From Pseudoalteromonas ruthenica (lineage in GTDB: Bacteria; Pseudomonadota; Gammaproteobacteria; Enterobacterales; Alteromonadaceae), in the NCBI RefSeq assembly GCF_008808095.1, contig NZ_CP023396.1:930001-994000 (forward strand): a DNA stretch of 64,000 nt, in the 5' to 3' direction. The position numbers and the translations under genes were made by a program. The notes below the pieces were generated by a model. The model was not told the origin of the DNA and did not search any database. It was given only the letters and a program-made list of their open reading frames with translations. Positions 25,508-33,673 of the stretch are shown in pieces. Every line of letters begins with the position of its first letter. Position 1 is the stretch's first letter.

Positions 25508-26353
25508 TTAATGACACAGTTCTAAATTAGAATCTTCCAGTTTTGCTCGGTAAGCAGCCGGTGGCAGGTTTCCGAGACTTTCATGGGTTCTTTCTTCGTT
25601 ATAATCCAATCGCCAGAACCAAGCCATATCTCGCACTTGGCTGAGATTCTCAAACAAGTAGGCATCAAGAAACTCTCTGCGGAATGAACCGTTAAAGCGT
25701 TCAACAAAGCCATTTTGCTGCGGCTTGCCAGGCTGGATATACATCAGCTCAATGTGATTGGCCTCGCACCAATCAGTCAGGGTGGCCGATATTAACTCTG
25801 GGCCATTATCTACGCGCAGCTGATTCGGTAATCCGCGCTCAGCCTTAAGCTGCTCTAACACGCGTACGACACGGCTAGCGGGCAACGAGGTATCCACTTC
25901 AATTGCAAGGCACTCTCGCGTTCCTTCGTCCACCACATTTAACGTTCTGAATCGTTTACCGCAATACAATGTGTCATGCATAAAATCGAGCGCCCATTGG
26001 TGATTGGCTTGCTCCTGCACTTCTAAGGGCTGAACAATTCGCTTGGGTAGCACACGTTTCGTTCTTCGTTTTAGGTTCAGCCCCATCTGGCAATACACGC
26101 GATAAACGCGCTTATGGTTGAAGGGAAAGCCTTTGAAGCGCATTCGGCCAAAACACTTCCAGAAGCCTGCTCGTGGCGACTTCTCAAGCTCGGCATTGAT
26201 AGCATCAATGACAGCAGCATCTGCTTTACGCCAGTCTCGTTCAGGGCGATAAAAGGTCGAACGGCCAATGCCAACAAACAGACAAGCCCTTACGATACTT
26301 AGCCCCGCACCAACCATTACGCTGACGCATTCTCGTTTATCCGCTGTCACCAA
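25508..26353 (-). CDS. IS3-family transposase OrfB (DDE integrase core)
   Basis: A 281-residue frame with the rve/DDE catalytic core of IS3 transposases. The N-terminal HTH-like part (SIVRACLFVGIGRSTFYRPE) is followed by KRVYRVYCQMGLNLKRRTKR. Catalytic residues are in WALDFMHDTLYCGKRF (first Asp), LRVDNGPELIS (second Asp) and KPQQNGFVERFNGSFR (Glu, with DDE spacing). It begins inside the end of orfA in the -1 frame. An AAAAAAG slippery heptamer (26356-26362, minus strand) could give an OrfAB fusion; alternatively translation starts at GTG 26353. The C-terminus ends 14 bp from the left IR tip. Confidence 0.93.
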   Translation of the reverse strand: MVTADKRECVSVMVGAGLSIVRACLFVGIGRSTFYRPERDWRKADAAVIDAINAELEKSPRAGFWKCFGRMRFKGFPFNHKRVYRVYCQMGLNLKRRTKRVLPKRIVQPLEVQEQANHQWALDFMHDTLYCGKRFRTLNVVDEGTRECLAIEVDTSLPASRVVRVLEQLKAERGLPNQLRVDNGPELISATLTDWCEANHIELMYIQPGKPQQNGFVERFNGSFRREFLDAYLFENLSQVRDMAWFWRLDYNEERTHESLGNLPPAAYRAKLEDSNLELCH

Positions 26354-26631
26354 CCCTTTTTTGCGAAAAGCTCCTTAATCGCATGATTTTCCAAACTAAC
26401 ATCTGCAAACATCTTTTTAAGCTTGGCATTTTCCTCTTCAAGCTCCTTCAACCGTTTGACGTCAGAGGCTTCCATCCCACCGTATTTGGACTTCCAGTTG
26501 TAATAGGTTGCACTACTGATACCGTGCTGACGGCACACTTCCTCAACCTTCCTACCCGCATCGACTTCTTTTAATACTGCGATGATCTGAGATTCTGTAT
26601 AGCGTGATTTTTTCATAGTCGTCTCCTGCAT
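26347..26631 (-). CDS. IS3-family transposase OrfA (HTH)
   Basis: A 94-residue frame; the likely product starts at MKKSRYTESQI, a few codons in. The helix-turn-helix spans RYTESQIIAVLKEVDAGRKV and VEEVCRQHGISSATYYNWKS, followed by a leucine-zipper-like coiled coil (LKELEEENAKLKKMFADVSL) and the ending KELFAKKGW typical of the IS407 group. It binds the IR ends and regulates or joins OrfB. The last codons contain the A AAA AAG heptamer used for -1 frameshifting in this family. Confidence 0.93.
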   Translation of the reverse strand: MQETTMKKSRYTESQIIAVLKEVDAGRKVEEVCRQHGISSATYYNWKSKYGGMEASDVKRLKELEEENAKLKKMFADVSLENHAIKELFAKKGW

Positions 26632-26678
26632 TAATCATTACAGAAAACTCTAATTATGTCTGTCTCAGTTTATGGGAA

Positions 26679-28184
26679 GTGGACACAAACAAGTCATCAC
26701 TTATGGTTTATACCGCTGGTAATTTAGATGATGAATCAGTTTTGAAGGGCGAAAAATTCTCTGTAGAGGCGATTGTTAATGATATGTCCAGTGTACAGGG
26801 GGCGGGTCAAAGCTCTTTACTAAATAGCGCTTTTTCTAATGATGAGCAACTAGAAGTAACTCTCAAAATTAAAGATGCATATGTAGCAGAACTACCAGTT
26901 GGTGCTTTAAAAGAAAGAATAAATGAAAACGAATTAGTTCAAACTGCAATGAAAAAAAACATTGACCCAATCATTGTTAGTCGTGCCTACATAGGGAAAA
27001 TAGAGTATGTAGTTCGCGCACTTAGTGAAGCGGGAATAAAGGCACTCGCCGAAATTTCTAAAACGGGGTATGAAGTCGAGAAAACCAGACTAGGCTCTTT
27101 TAACTTCTCAGACAATATAGAAGGCAGAAGAGAGATATCATTTTCTATCAATGCACCGATAATATTTGCTTACGAAGTGATGGGGGCAAGCCGAGTAGCC
27201 ACTGATTTATCTGATCAGGGAGAATTAGTGTTAAATGAGTTGAGTGCTAGAAGAGTGAAAGAGATCAGAGACGAAAACTCATTGCGAGCTCAAAAGAATC
27301 ATAAATCATTTGGAGCAATTACCATTGCTAATGCTCATTACGAGAACTTTAGCTCATTAAACGTACCGCAAGCTACACAAGCATCTATTTTGATGGAGCG
27401 CTTATTTGAAAGCTATAATCCAGTTTTTACTAAACAGCTTAATAGTACTAAAGAAATGCCGCTAAGTGATGAGAGGCTTTTAGATTGGACGATTGATCTA
27501 ACATTAGAGCTTTTGCAGAATCCTGTCGATCACTTAGTAGTGTATTACACAGGACATGGCCTATCTTTACCCAATGGAGAAATTGTACTTCTTCAAGGTA
27601 ACGTCAATAAAGACTACGCGGAACGTGCTGCGAAAAACTATAAACCTTCTCTTAGCGAATCTGGGGATGGGCTTATTCTTGTAGAACAACTTTATAATGC
27701 ACTTGCTATGACAAACGTGCCCTTCACACTAATTATTGATGCATGCTACCCAAATGACGAAATGGCTACTGCTCTCACTAGAGTAAGTATGCTTTTAGGA
27801 GATAAGGAAGGTGATGAACTTTACTACATTGGTAATAATGCTCTAATTACAGATGAGCTTTCAGATATTGGGAAAGTTATGCGACAAATTGGAAGCCGAT
27901 TTGAGTATCGCCAACAAGACAACGCTGTAATTTTTTCTTCAAAGCCTGGTGCTAAATCAGGGTTTAAACCTAATCCTGTTGATCCTTACGGCTTAGAGTT
28001 GCCTCCATTAGCAGCACGAATATTAAAATTCAACGACTATATTGATCATGATGGTAAAAAAATAAAGCTAGCTGATATTATCAGAATGAATATCGACTCA
28101 GTAAATGGTATTGGCGAAATTAGCCTAAGTGGCTCAATTACATGGAGAAATTTAGAAGTAATGACCAATTCTTTGGGGGAGTGA
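26679..28184 (+). pseudogene. Caspase-like (C14) protein, 3' part after IS
   Basis: The larger part of the split gene; native sequence resumes at 26690. A GTG at 26679, formed inside the IS right end, opens the frame but has no usable ribosome site; an internal ATG at 26702 is another possibility. About 250 residues of unknown, strand-rich sequence come first (QLEVTLKIKDAYVAELPVG, then VSRAYIGKIEYVVRALSEAG). A caspase/metacaspase p20-like domain follows: HLVVYYTGHGLSLPNGEIVL carries the catalytic His, and TLIIDACYPNDEMATAL the catalytic Cys. In the restored 561-aa protein these are about His353 and Cys416. The frame is otherwise intact to its stop, implying recent interruption. The substrate and the N-terminal fold are unknown. 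Confidence 0.8.
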
Positions 28185-28356
28185 GAGCTATTATGTGCCA
28201 CATATTCAAGCTTCTGAGCCTAGGAGGTGCGTAAGAATCACATGCACTCCGATAGCAAAAAGTGGCGCGGCTTTCGCTGCACTTCAACCCAAGCGCTTTT
28301 TCTGCCTTTGATGTAAGGCCTTCCCTCCAGGACTCATAGATAAAAGGATTGTTATT

Positions 28357-28608
28357 TTGCCCCCACAGAATGATCAAGAGTTAAAACTCGTTCATATTCC
28401 TGCATTAGTTGCAGTGCTATTAAACGCAGAAACGAAAAAAGGCGCTCCCTTAACTGAGCAAGAAGTGTTAGGTATAAGAGACTCTTCACAATGTATGGCT
28501 ATGCCCCTTGATGTTGCTGAGGAGCTGGTAGAAGAAAGAGGCTATGCCGATATCGACCCTGAGAATGCATGGGATGAGTGGCAAAGTGTTAGATTGGAAC
28601 TGCTTTAA
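28357..28608 (+). CDS. Small acidic protein, unknown
   Basis: An 83-aa frame starting at TTG 28357 with AAAAGGA about 9 nt upstream. It is acidic (many Glu and Asp) and mostly helical, with PALVAVLLNAETKKGAPLTE in the first half and YADIDPENAWDEWQSVRLEL at the end. I do not recognise a family. It sits 172 bp after the caspase-like gene in the same direction and could be a functional partner (inhibitor or immunity-like protein); that is a guess from position and size only. The 172-bp spacer has no other gene. Confidence 0.5.
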   Translation: MPPQNDQELKLVHIPALVAVLLNAETKKGAPLTEQEVLGIRDSSQCMAMPLDVAEELVEERGYADIDPENAWDEWQSVRLELL

Positions 28609-28736
28609 GGCACTTAAAGGTTAGATATTGTTGCCCAAAAAATGCAAAAAAAGAACGCAAACCAGAAACCTAGATTTAGTTGTAGTGGGGCGATGTAAGT
28701 TGATATCTAAAGGTTGATTTGGACCACTCAGAACGC

Positions 28737-29114
28737 ATGGAAAAATTAAAAATACTAAGTCTAGGATTACTAGCCGCTTTTGTTTTGAGCTCATGCTCAA
28801 CTATCCACTGGGCCAGTGTAAAAAATGCGACAGCTGAAGAGCTTATGGTCAAAGTAACCTTTAAAACCCAGTACGGCACGCAGGTGATGAACATGCCCTT
28901 GCAAGCGGGTGAGGTGAATATTTGGCAATATGAGCAGTCATCTCGTGAGTCAAAAACGATGGATAAAAACCTGCATTCAATTGAAATAAGTGGCGCAGGC
29001 AGTTGCTACTTAGTTTTTAACAAAGAGCAGATAAAAGAGAAGGTTAAACATACAAAGCGGCAAATCGTCATTTCAGCTGACGACTTTCACACCGCTTGCG
29101 AGAAAGTTAGGTGA
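28737..29114 (+). CDS. Small lipoprotein, unknown
   Basis: A 125-aa protein with a clear lipoprotein signal: LKILSLGLLAAFVLSSC, lipidated Cys about residue 20. The mature domain is strand-rich (AEELMVKVTFKTQYGTQVMN, then SIEISGAGSCYLVFNKE) and ends with ADDFHTACEK, where two cysteines may pair. A TTG at 28719 with AAAGG upstream is an alternative start that would add six residues before the signal. It lies 128 bp after the small acidic ORF, same strand. No family recognised; composition is moderately AT-rich like the caspase-like locus. Confidence 0.6.
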   Translation: MEKLKILSLGLLAAFVLSSCSTIHWASVKNATAEELMVKVTFKTQYGTQVMNMPLQAGEVNIWQYEQSSRESKTMDKNLHSIEISGAGSCYLVFNKEQIKEKVKHTKRQIVISADDFHTACEKVR

Positions 29115-29566
29115 TTGAAAACCATGCAAATTATATGATTAACCCAGCCAGTAGCTAGAAGCCCGCTTTAAAGCGATACCTTAAGCCAATTTCTATCTAC
29201 TCACCCTTTCTAAACTTTAAAACCCTTAACCCTTTACCCTGAAGAACAAGCTTTATCGCCTCGCTTTTGGCTATATCTACTGTGCCTTAAACCCTCAGGC
29301 AGATTAGGTCGAGTCTGTTACCTCATTGCTTTAGGACGTACAGTGACGATTGGTAAGTTATTAAAATTTAAGCGGGTGTTTGTAGTGAACGCCATTCGCC
29401 TCAGCTGGCAAAATCCGGTATCTTTGCAGTTATAAAGAGTGGTCATAACCGCGCTCGGCAACATAAAACATGGGGGTAACATACCGCCAGTGGTGTCAGA
29501 GGGGCGTTATGCCCAACAAGGACGTCCACTTTTAGTGGATGACAGCGATTCAAGGAATGTACGTTG
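29115..29566. other. Intergenic region, no gene seen
   Basis: A 450-bp gap. It contains a short hairpin (TCCACT/AGTGGA, 29525-29539) shortly before the DUF2071 start and a GGCGTTATGCC-like palindrome near 29506. No ORF with a credible start or RNA gene is visible. Confidence 0.35.
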
Positions 29567-30352
29567 ATGGACTCATTAAAATTAAAAGACTTTCTTCACC
29601 CTCGGCCAGCGCCAAGAGGGATTGATGTTTTGTGCAAATTACAACACTTCTCAATTATTACTTATGCTGTAGACCCTTCACGGTTTGAGGGGCTTTTCCC
29701 GGAGCGATTTGAATTGGATACCCTAGAAATTAATGGTGAAGAAAAGGCGTTAATTTCTGTTGTTCCTTTCATCGATGTTGATTTTACCTCGGCTGTTTTT
29801 CCATTCCCTAAATTTACCATGGGCCAAACAAACTACCGCATCTACATTATCGATAAAAAGACCAACGAAAGGTGTGTTTGGTTCCTAGGTACCACGTTGG
29901 ATTCTTGGACTTTAGCTGTCCCTAGGTTTGTTTGGAACTTGCCTTGGTATAGTGGCAAAGTGAAGTTTGATTGTGAGTTCGATTCATCAACCAGGCTATA
30001 TTCAAAATATAAAATGGTTACTCAAGCCGATTGGGCGCCAGCACATGTTGAACTAACCCAAAGCCCAGACTCTAAACTGGAGTTACCGGGCTTTCCTGAT
30101 GTAGAAACGGGGTTGGTGTATTTAACTCATCCGCTCGCGGGCTTTTATTATCGCCGTGACGGTCAACTGGGGACGTATCGAGTCTGGCACAAAGCGCTAG
30201 AAGTGAAGCCGGCAAACCTTGAGTCGGCCAACTTTGGTTTGTTATCGCGCTTGGGCTTAGTGATGCCAGAGGAGCAACAAGTCGCGCACAGCGTTCTTGT
30301 TGAACCTATTAATGAATTTACTATTTATTTACCCCCTAAAGTGATTCGATAA
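29567..30352 (+). CDS. DUF2071 / acetoacetate-decarboxylase-like protein
   Basis: A 261-aa protein of the DUF2071 (YqjF-like) group, related in fold to acetoacetate decarboxylase. Landmarks are YAVDPSRFEGLFPERFELDT near the N-terminus, ISVVPFIDVDFTSAVFPFPK, the YRIYIIDKKTNERCVWFLGT strand pair, and LVYLTHPLAGFYYRRDGQLG. A catalytic lysine equivalent to that of acetoacetate decarboxylase is not obvious, so activity is open. The ATG at 29567 is supported by AAGGAA 10 nt upstream, against a TTG one codon earlier. Confidence 0.7.
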   Translation: MDSLKLKDFLHPRPAPRGIDVLCKLQHFSIITYAVDPSRFEGLFPERFELDTLEINGEEKALISVVPFIDVDFTSAVFPFPKFTMGQTNYRIYIIDKKTNERCVWFLGTTLDSWTLAVPRFVWNLPWYSGKVKFDCEFDSSTRLYSKYKMVTQADWAPAHVELTQSPDSKLELPGFPDVETGLVYLTHPLAGFYYRRDGQLGTYRVWHKALEVKPANLESANFGLLSRLGLVMPEEQQVAHSVLVEPINEFTIYLPPKVIR

Positions 30353-30503
30353 AAATACAGTATGGCGTGGAAACGTCATTGGCGGCCCTTGGCACTAGGG
30401 TGGGCGCACTTTTTTGCCACGGCTTATAGCGTGGTGTAACGCAGAGTCAGTTGCTTTTTGTTAAATGGTGGGCCCAGAGCGAACAGTTAAAAGAGGAATT
30501 CAG

Positions 30504-30911
30504 ATGTATAAGGGAAGTTGTTTGTGTGGTTCAATCTATTTTCAATTGCAGGGCACTCTCACTGATATCATTCATTGTCATTGCTCTTTATGTCGCAAGG
30601 CCAGCGGCAGTGCTTATGCAACCAATGGCTTCATTAATGCGGAAGATTTAAAAATAACAGACAAAGCAGGTACTTAGATTTATTACCAAAGTGCTGAGGG
30701 TAAACGTAAATACTTTTGCAGCCAGTGCGGGGCGCCCATTTACAGTGCTAATGCGCAGTCGCCAAACAGGTATCGGCTGCGCCTTGGAACGTTAGGCAGT
30801 GATATTACAGAGCGACCCATTTCTCATAATTTTGTGACCTCAAAAGCAAACTGGGATGAGTTAGACGCAGCGCTCCCTCGTTATGAAAAGCACGAGCCTG
30901 GGCGGCAGTGA
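30504..30911 (+). pseudogene. GFA/CENP-V family protein interrupted by TAG
   Basis: From ATG 30504 (AGAGGAA 8 nt upstream) the frame reads as a glutathione-dependent formaldehyde-activating (GFA) family protein for 57 codons: GSCLCGSIYFQLQG, then IIHCHCSLCRKASGSAYATN. It then meets a TAG at 30675-30677 and continues in the same frame for 77 more codons to TGA at 30909-30911. The second part holds the last zinc pair (YFCSQCGAPIYSA) and the usual RLRLGTLGSD and HNFVTSKANWDEL segments. One base change accounts for the break. The truncated product would lack the C-terminal zinc ligands, so this is most likely a recent pseudogene. Confidence 0.8.
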
Positions 30912-31361
30912 AATTGGCGCTGCGCTAGGCTGCAATCTGGCACCGACGGCGTTGGGTGCTTTGTAGGAAATAGCGCTGCCTTATATTAATTTCTTCAGTC
31001 AAACTCCCTCTAAAACAGTGTTAGATTTGCAACAGTCTGTTGCCCTGTGAGCTGCTCGCAAGCACGCGTGAAAATATCTCATTATGCGTTTTGTTGGTTT
31101 GTTTCTATTATCCCTTGTATCTATTTGAGGTTCGCAGTAGCTGCCTTGGCACTTATCCTGCTAACAGCCTATATGTGGTGGGTGACACCCTCACTTTTCG
31201 GCGTGATTGCACCGAGAAAGCGCATTTTATGCACTGTAATAATGCGTCCATATTTCTTTGCTAACCTCGCCATCAGACTTTGCAAAACACACCGATTTGC
31301 TGAGCAGTATCCATAGCACATTGATGTGGCGAACAAATATACACTTGTTTGGAGCCCAGCT
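30912..31361. other. Intergenic region ahead of glycogen operon
   Basis: A 450-bp gap that must hold the promoter of the glycogen operon. A hydrophobic 89-codon frame from GTG 31047 exists but has no Shine-Dalgarno or family resemblance, and I do not call it. No clear sigma70 hexamer pair or terminator is visible. Confidence 0.35.
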
Positions 31362-31664
31362 ATGTTAAAGAAGCGTTTTTTCAAAACAAAAAACGAAGCA
31401 GAAGTGACCTTTGAGTATGAGCACCCACACGCAGCCCGTGTTGCGCTCGTGGCGGAATTTAATCAATGGCAACCTTTGCCCATGACCTGCTCTAAAAAAG
31501 GCAGCACATTTCGCGTTAAAACGCGCCTTCCCAAAAACAGCGAATTTCATTTTCGTTACTTAATCGATGACCAAGAGTGGGATAACGACCACCAAGCCGA
31601 TGCCTATGTTGCCAATGCCTATGGCACTGACAACAGTGTGGTATCAACCCACGTTCAGCCTTAA
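31362..31664 (+). CDS. Stand-alone CBM48 glycogen-binding protein
   Basis: A 100-aa protein consisting of one isoamylase early-set / CBM48 domain, the starch- and glycogen-binding module usually fused to branching and debranching enzymes. Typical residues are present: EVTFEYEHPHAARVALVAEF, the NQWQPLPM turn, and the aromatic FHFRYLIDDQEWDNDHQADA ending in DNSVV. Its only job appears to be binding alpha-glucan; AMPK-beta-like and plant PTST-type proteins use such domains to bring partners to glycogen. The ATG has GGAG 9 nt upstream. It is the first gene of the glycogen operon, 2 bp before malQ. Confidence 0.85.
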   Translation: MLKKRFFKTKNEAEVTFEYEHPHAARVALVAEFNQWQPLPMTCSKKGSTFRVKTRLPKNSEFHFRYLIDDQEWDNDHQADAYVANAYGTDNSVVSTHVQP

Positions 31665-31666
31665 CA

Positions 31667-33673
31667 ATGCAGACGCTGGCACAAAGCCTCTATCTGATGG
31701 GGGTTGGCGACAGCTACGTGGATTGCCAAGGGCAACAGCAACAATTTGATCAAGCGTTGCGGGTAAAAGTGCTTGAGGCCATGGGGGTCGATGTTGATAA
31801 CCTCGACGCCTTAGCCGCGCTTAACTATCAGCTTGACGCGGCCCCTTGGCAGCAACTTTGCGATGACATTATGGTTATCTCGGAGCCTTCGCCACGTTTA
31901 GTTATCCGCCTGAGCGAGGCGCAGTTTCAGCGGCAGCAGAGTGCAAGCTTGCACCTAGAGGTGAACGCACAACACGCTAACTGGTGCATTAGCCAAGGGC
32001 AAGTGACCGGTGACTACGTAATTGATGGCTGTCGCTACCTCGCACTTAGCTATGAACTGGGTCAAGGTTGGTTGGCGCCTGGGTTTTACGCCGCTCGGGT
32101 CCGCGTCGCAGAGCATAGCGCTGAGCTAGAGCTGTGGTGGGCGCCACAACACGTTTATCAAGGCGCTTATGGCCAGCAAGCAGCTGTTAAAAGTGTGGGG
32201 TTATCGTGCGGCTTGTACACCTTGGTGAGCGAACACGGGGTGGGCATGGGTGATTTTGCGGATCTCAAAGCGCTGCTGCGCGAAGCCGCTGCGTTATCCA
32301 TAGATTATGTGCTACTTAATCCCTTGCACTTACTCGATTGTAATGATGCCAGTAGGCATAGCCCGTACAGCCCTAGCAGCCGCATGCTTATCCACCCGCT
32401 GTACATTGCCGTTCAGGATTCACCGGAATGTGATGCGGCGATTTTGGCGCAGCTTAATGAGGCCAAAAGGCACTATAGCAGTATCGAAAGTGCGCCTTGG
32501 CTCGATTACGAGCAAGTCTATGCGCTTAAGCTGCCATTATTACACGCGTTATTTGAGCGTTTTTGCACCACAGCAAGTGCTGAGCGCAAGGCCGAATTTG
32601 CACAGTTTAAAGAGCAGCACCGTGTGGCTCTTGATACCTTGGATGAACCAGATGATGAGCAGGCTTGTTATTGGCAATGGCAAGCCTGGCTGCAGCGCCA
32701 AGAATGCCAAAATATAGCGCAAGAGGCGGGTATGAAGTTGGGCCTTATCAATGATTTGGCCGTTGGCGTGAGTGATAGGGGTGGCGAGTTTAATCGTTAC
32801 CGAGCGCTGTTTACTCCCCATGCCTGTATTGGTGCGCCGCCGGATGATTTTGCGCCACAGGGGCAAAACTGGGGCATGCCAGCATTGTTGCCGCAAGCGA
32901 TGAAGCACCACCGGTTTGTCTATGCCAAAGCGTTATTTAGCGCCAATATGCAAGGGGCAGGGGCGCTGCGCATTGATCATGTGATGGCGTTGATGCGCAT
33001 TTGGTGGTGTGTCGATGAGCAGGGCTGTTATGTCTATTACCCCTTTGATGAGCTGTTAGCGCTAATAAAAATACTCAGTCATCAACATCAGTGTGTGGTG
33101 ATTGGTGAAGACTTAGGCGTGGTGCCAGAGCAAGTACGACAGGCCTTGGCACAAGCGCAGATATTCTCCAACACCGTGTATTACTTTTGTTACCAGCACT
33201 CAGCCTTTAGCGCGCCGCAACACCTTGATGAGCAGACCTTATTGATGATCAGCAACCACGATTTACCGCCTTTTGCCCAGTGGTGGCAGGGCGATGATCT
33301 TAATCAAGCGCTGCAACTGGCGCTTATCAGTGCGGAGCAAAAACAGTCGTTATATGAGCAACGTCAAAACCATAAAAGCGCGCTGATTGAGCGACTCACT
33401 CAACAAGGGCAGTCGGTTTCGTTACACAGCACCAGTGCCGATGTGTATCGCGCCTTGTGCCGGGCACTTGCCCAAGGAAGTAGTAAGTTGCTGACCCTGC
33501 AACTTGATGATTTAGACGGCCAACATGCGCCGGTCAATATCCCCGGTACGCACCGTGAATACCCGAACTGGCGACGACAGTTGAGCCAATCTGCTGTCGC
33601 TATTTTACAGCAGCAACAGCAGTTTATCTGTGAACTGACTAGGAGTCGTCATGGAACATGTGATGATAGATAA
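31667..33673 (+). CDS. malQ: 4-alpha-glucanotransferase (amylomaltase)
   Basis: A 668-aa GH77 enzyme that moves maltosyl and longer units between glucans, releasing glucose; in this operon it recycles the short oligosaccharides left by GlgX and GlgP. The catalytic barrel contains LGLINDLAVGVSDRGGEFNR, GALRIDHVMALMRIWWC (nucleophile Asp), VVIGEDLGVVPEQVRQAL (acid/base Glu) and ISNHDLPPFAQWW (third Asp). VPEQV and NIPGTHREYPNWRRQL are standard C-terminal signatures. The first 150 residues are the family's helical N-terminal extension. Its end overlaps the glgB start by 23 bp. Confidence 0.95.
   Translation: MQTLAQSLYLMGVGDSYVDCQGQQQQFDQALRVKVLEAMGVDVDNLDALAALNYQLDAAPWQQLCDDIMVISEPSPRLVIRLSEAQFQRQQSASLHLEVNAQHANWCISQGQVTGDYVIDGCRYLALSYELGQGWLAPGFYAARVRVAEHSAELELWWAPQHVYQGAYGQQAAVKSVGLSCGLYTLVSEHGVGMGDFADLKALLREAAALSIDYVLLNPLHLLDCNDASRHSPYSPSSRMLIHPLYIAVQDSPECDAAILAQLNEAKRHYSSIESAPWLDYEQVYALKLPLLHALFERFCTTASAERKAEFAQFKEQHRVALDTLDEPDDEQACYWQWQAWLQRQECQNIAQEAGMKLGLINDLAVGVSDRGGEFNRYRALFTPHACIGAPPDDFAPQGQNWGMPALLPQAMKHHRFVYAKALFSANMQGAGALRIDHVMALMRIWWCVDEQGCYVYYPFDELLALIKILSHQHQCVVIGEDLGVVPEQVRQALAQAQIFSNTVYYFCYQHSAFSAPQHLDEQTLLMISNHDLPPFAQWWQGDDLNQALQLALISAEQKQSLYEQRQNHKSALIERLTQQGQSVSLHSTSADVYRALCRALAQGSSKLLTLQLDDLDGQHAPVNIPGTHREYPNWRRQLSQSAVAILQQQQQFICELTRSRHGTCDDR

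Larger units (their letters stand above)
25494..26685 (-). mobile_element. IS3-family insertion sequence (IS407-like), complete
   Basis: A 1192-bp element bounded by imperfect terminal inverted repeats of about 26 bp. Both ends begin TGTCCACTTCCC, and the two repeats share GACAG/CACAG further in. The flanks carry a 4-bp target duplication CAAA at 25490-25493 and 26686-26689; 4-bp duplications are typical of the IS407 subgroup. It contains orfA and orfB on the minus strand in the usual overlapping arrangement, both intact, so the element looks recent and possibly active. It interrupts the caspase-like gene. Confidence 0.92.

Noticed and set aside
29500..29540. GGCGTTATGCCC near-palindrome as a recombination site
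   Set aside because: Short, isolated and not paired with an identical copy at the other end of the accessory interval.
31047..31316. 89-codon hydrophobic ORF before the glycogen operon
   Set aside because: GTG start without ribosome site, overlapping frames of similar quality on both strands, no recognisable family.
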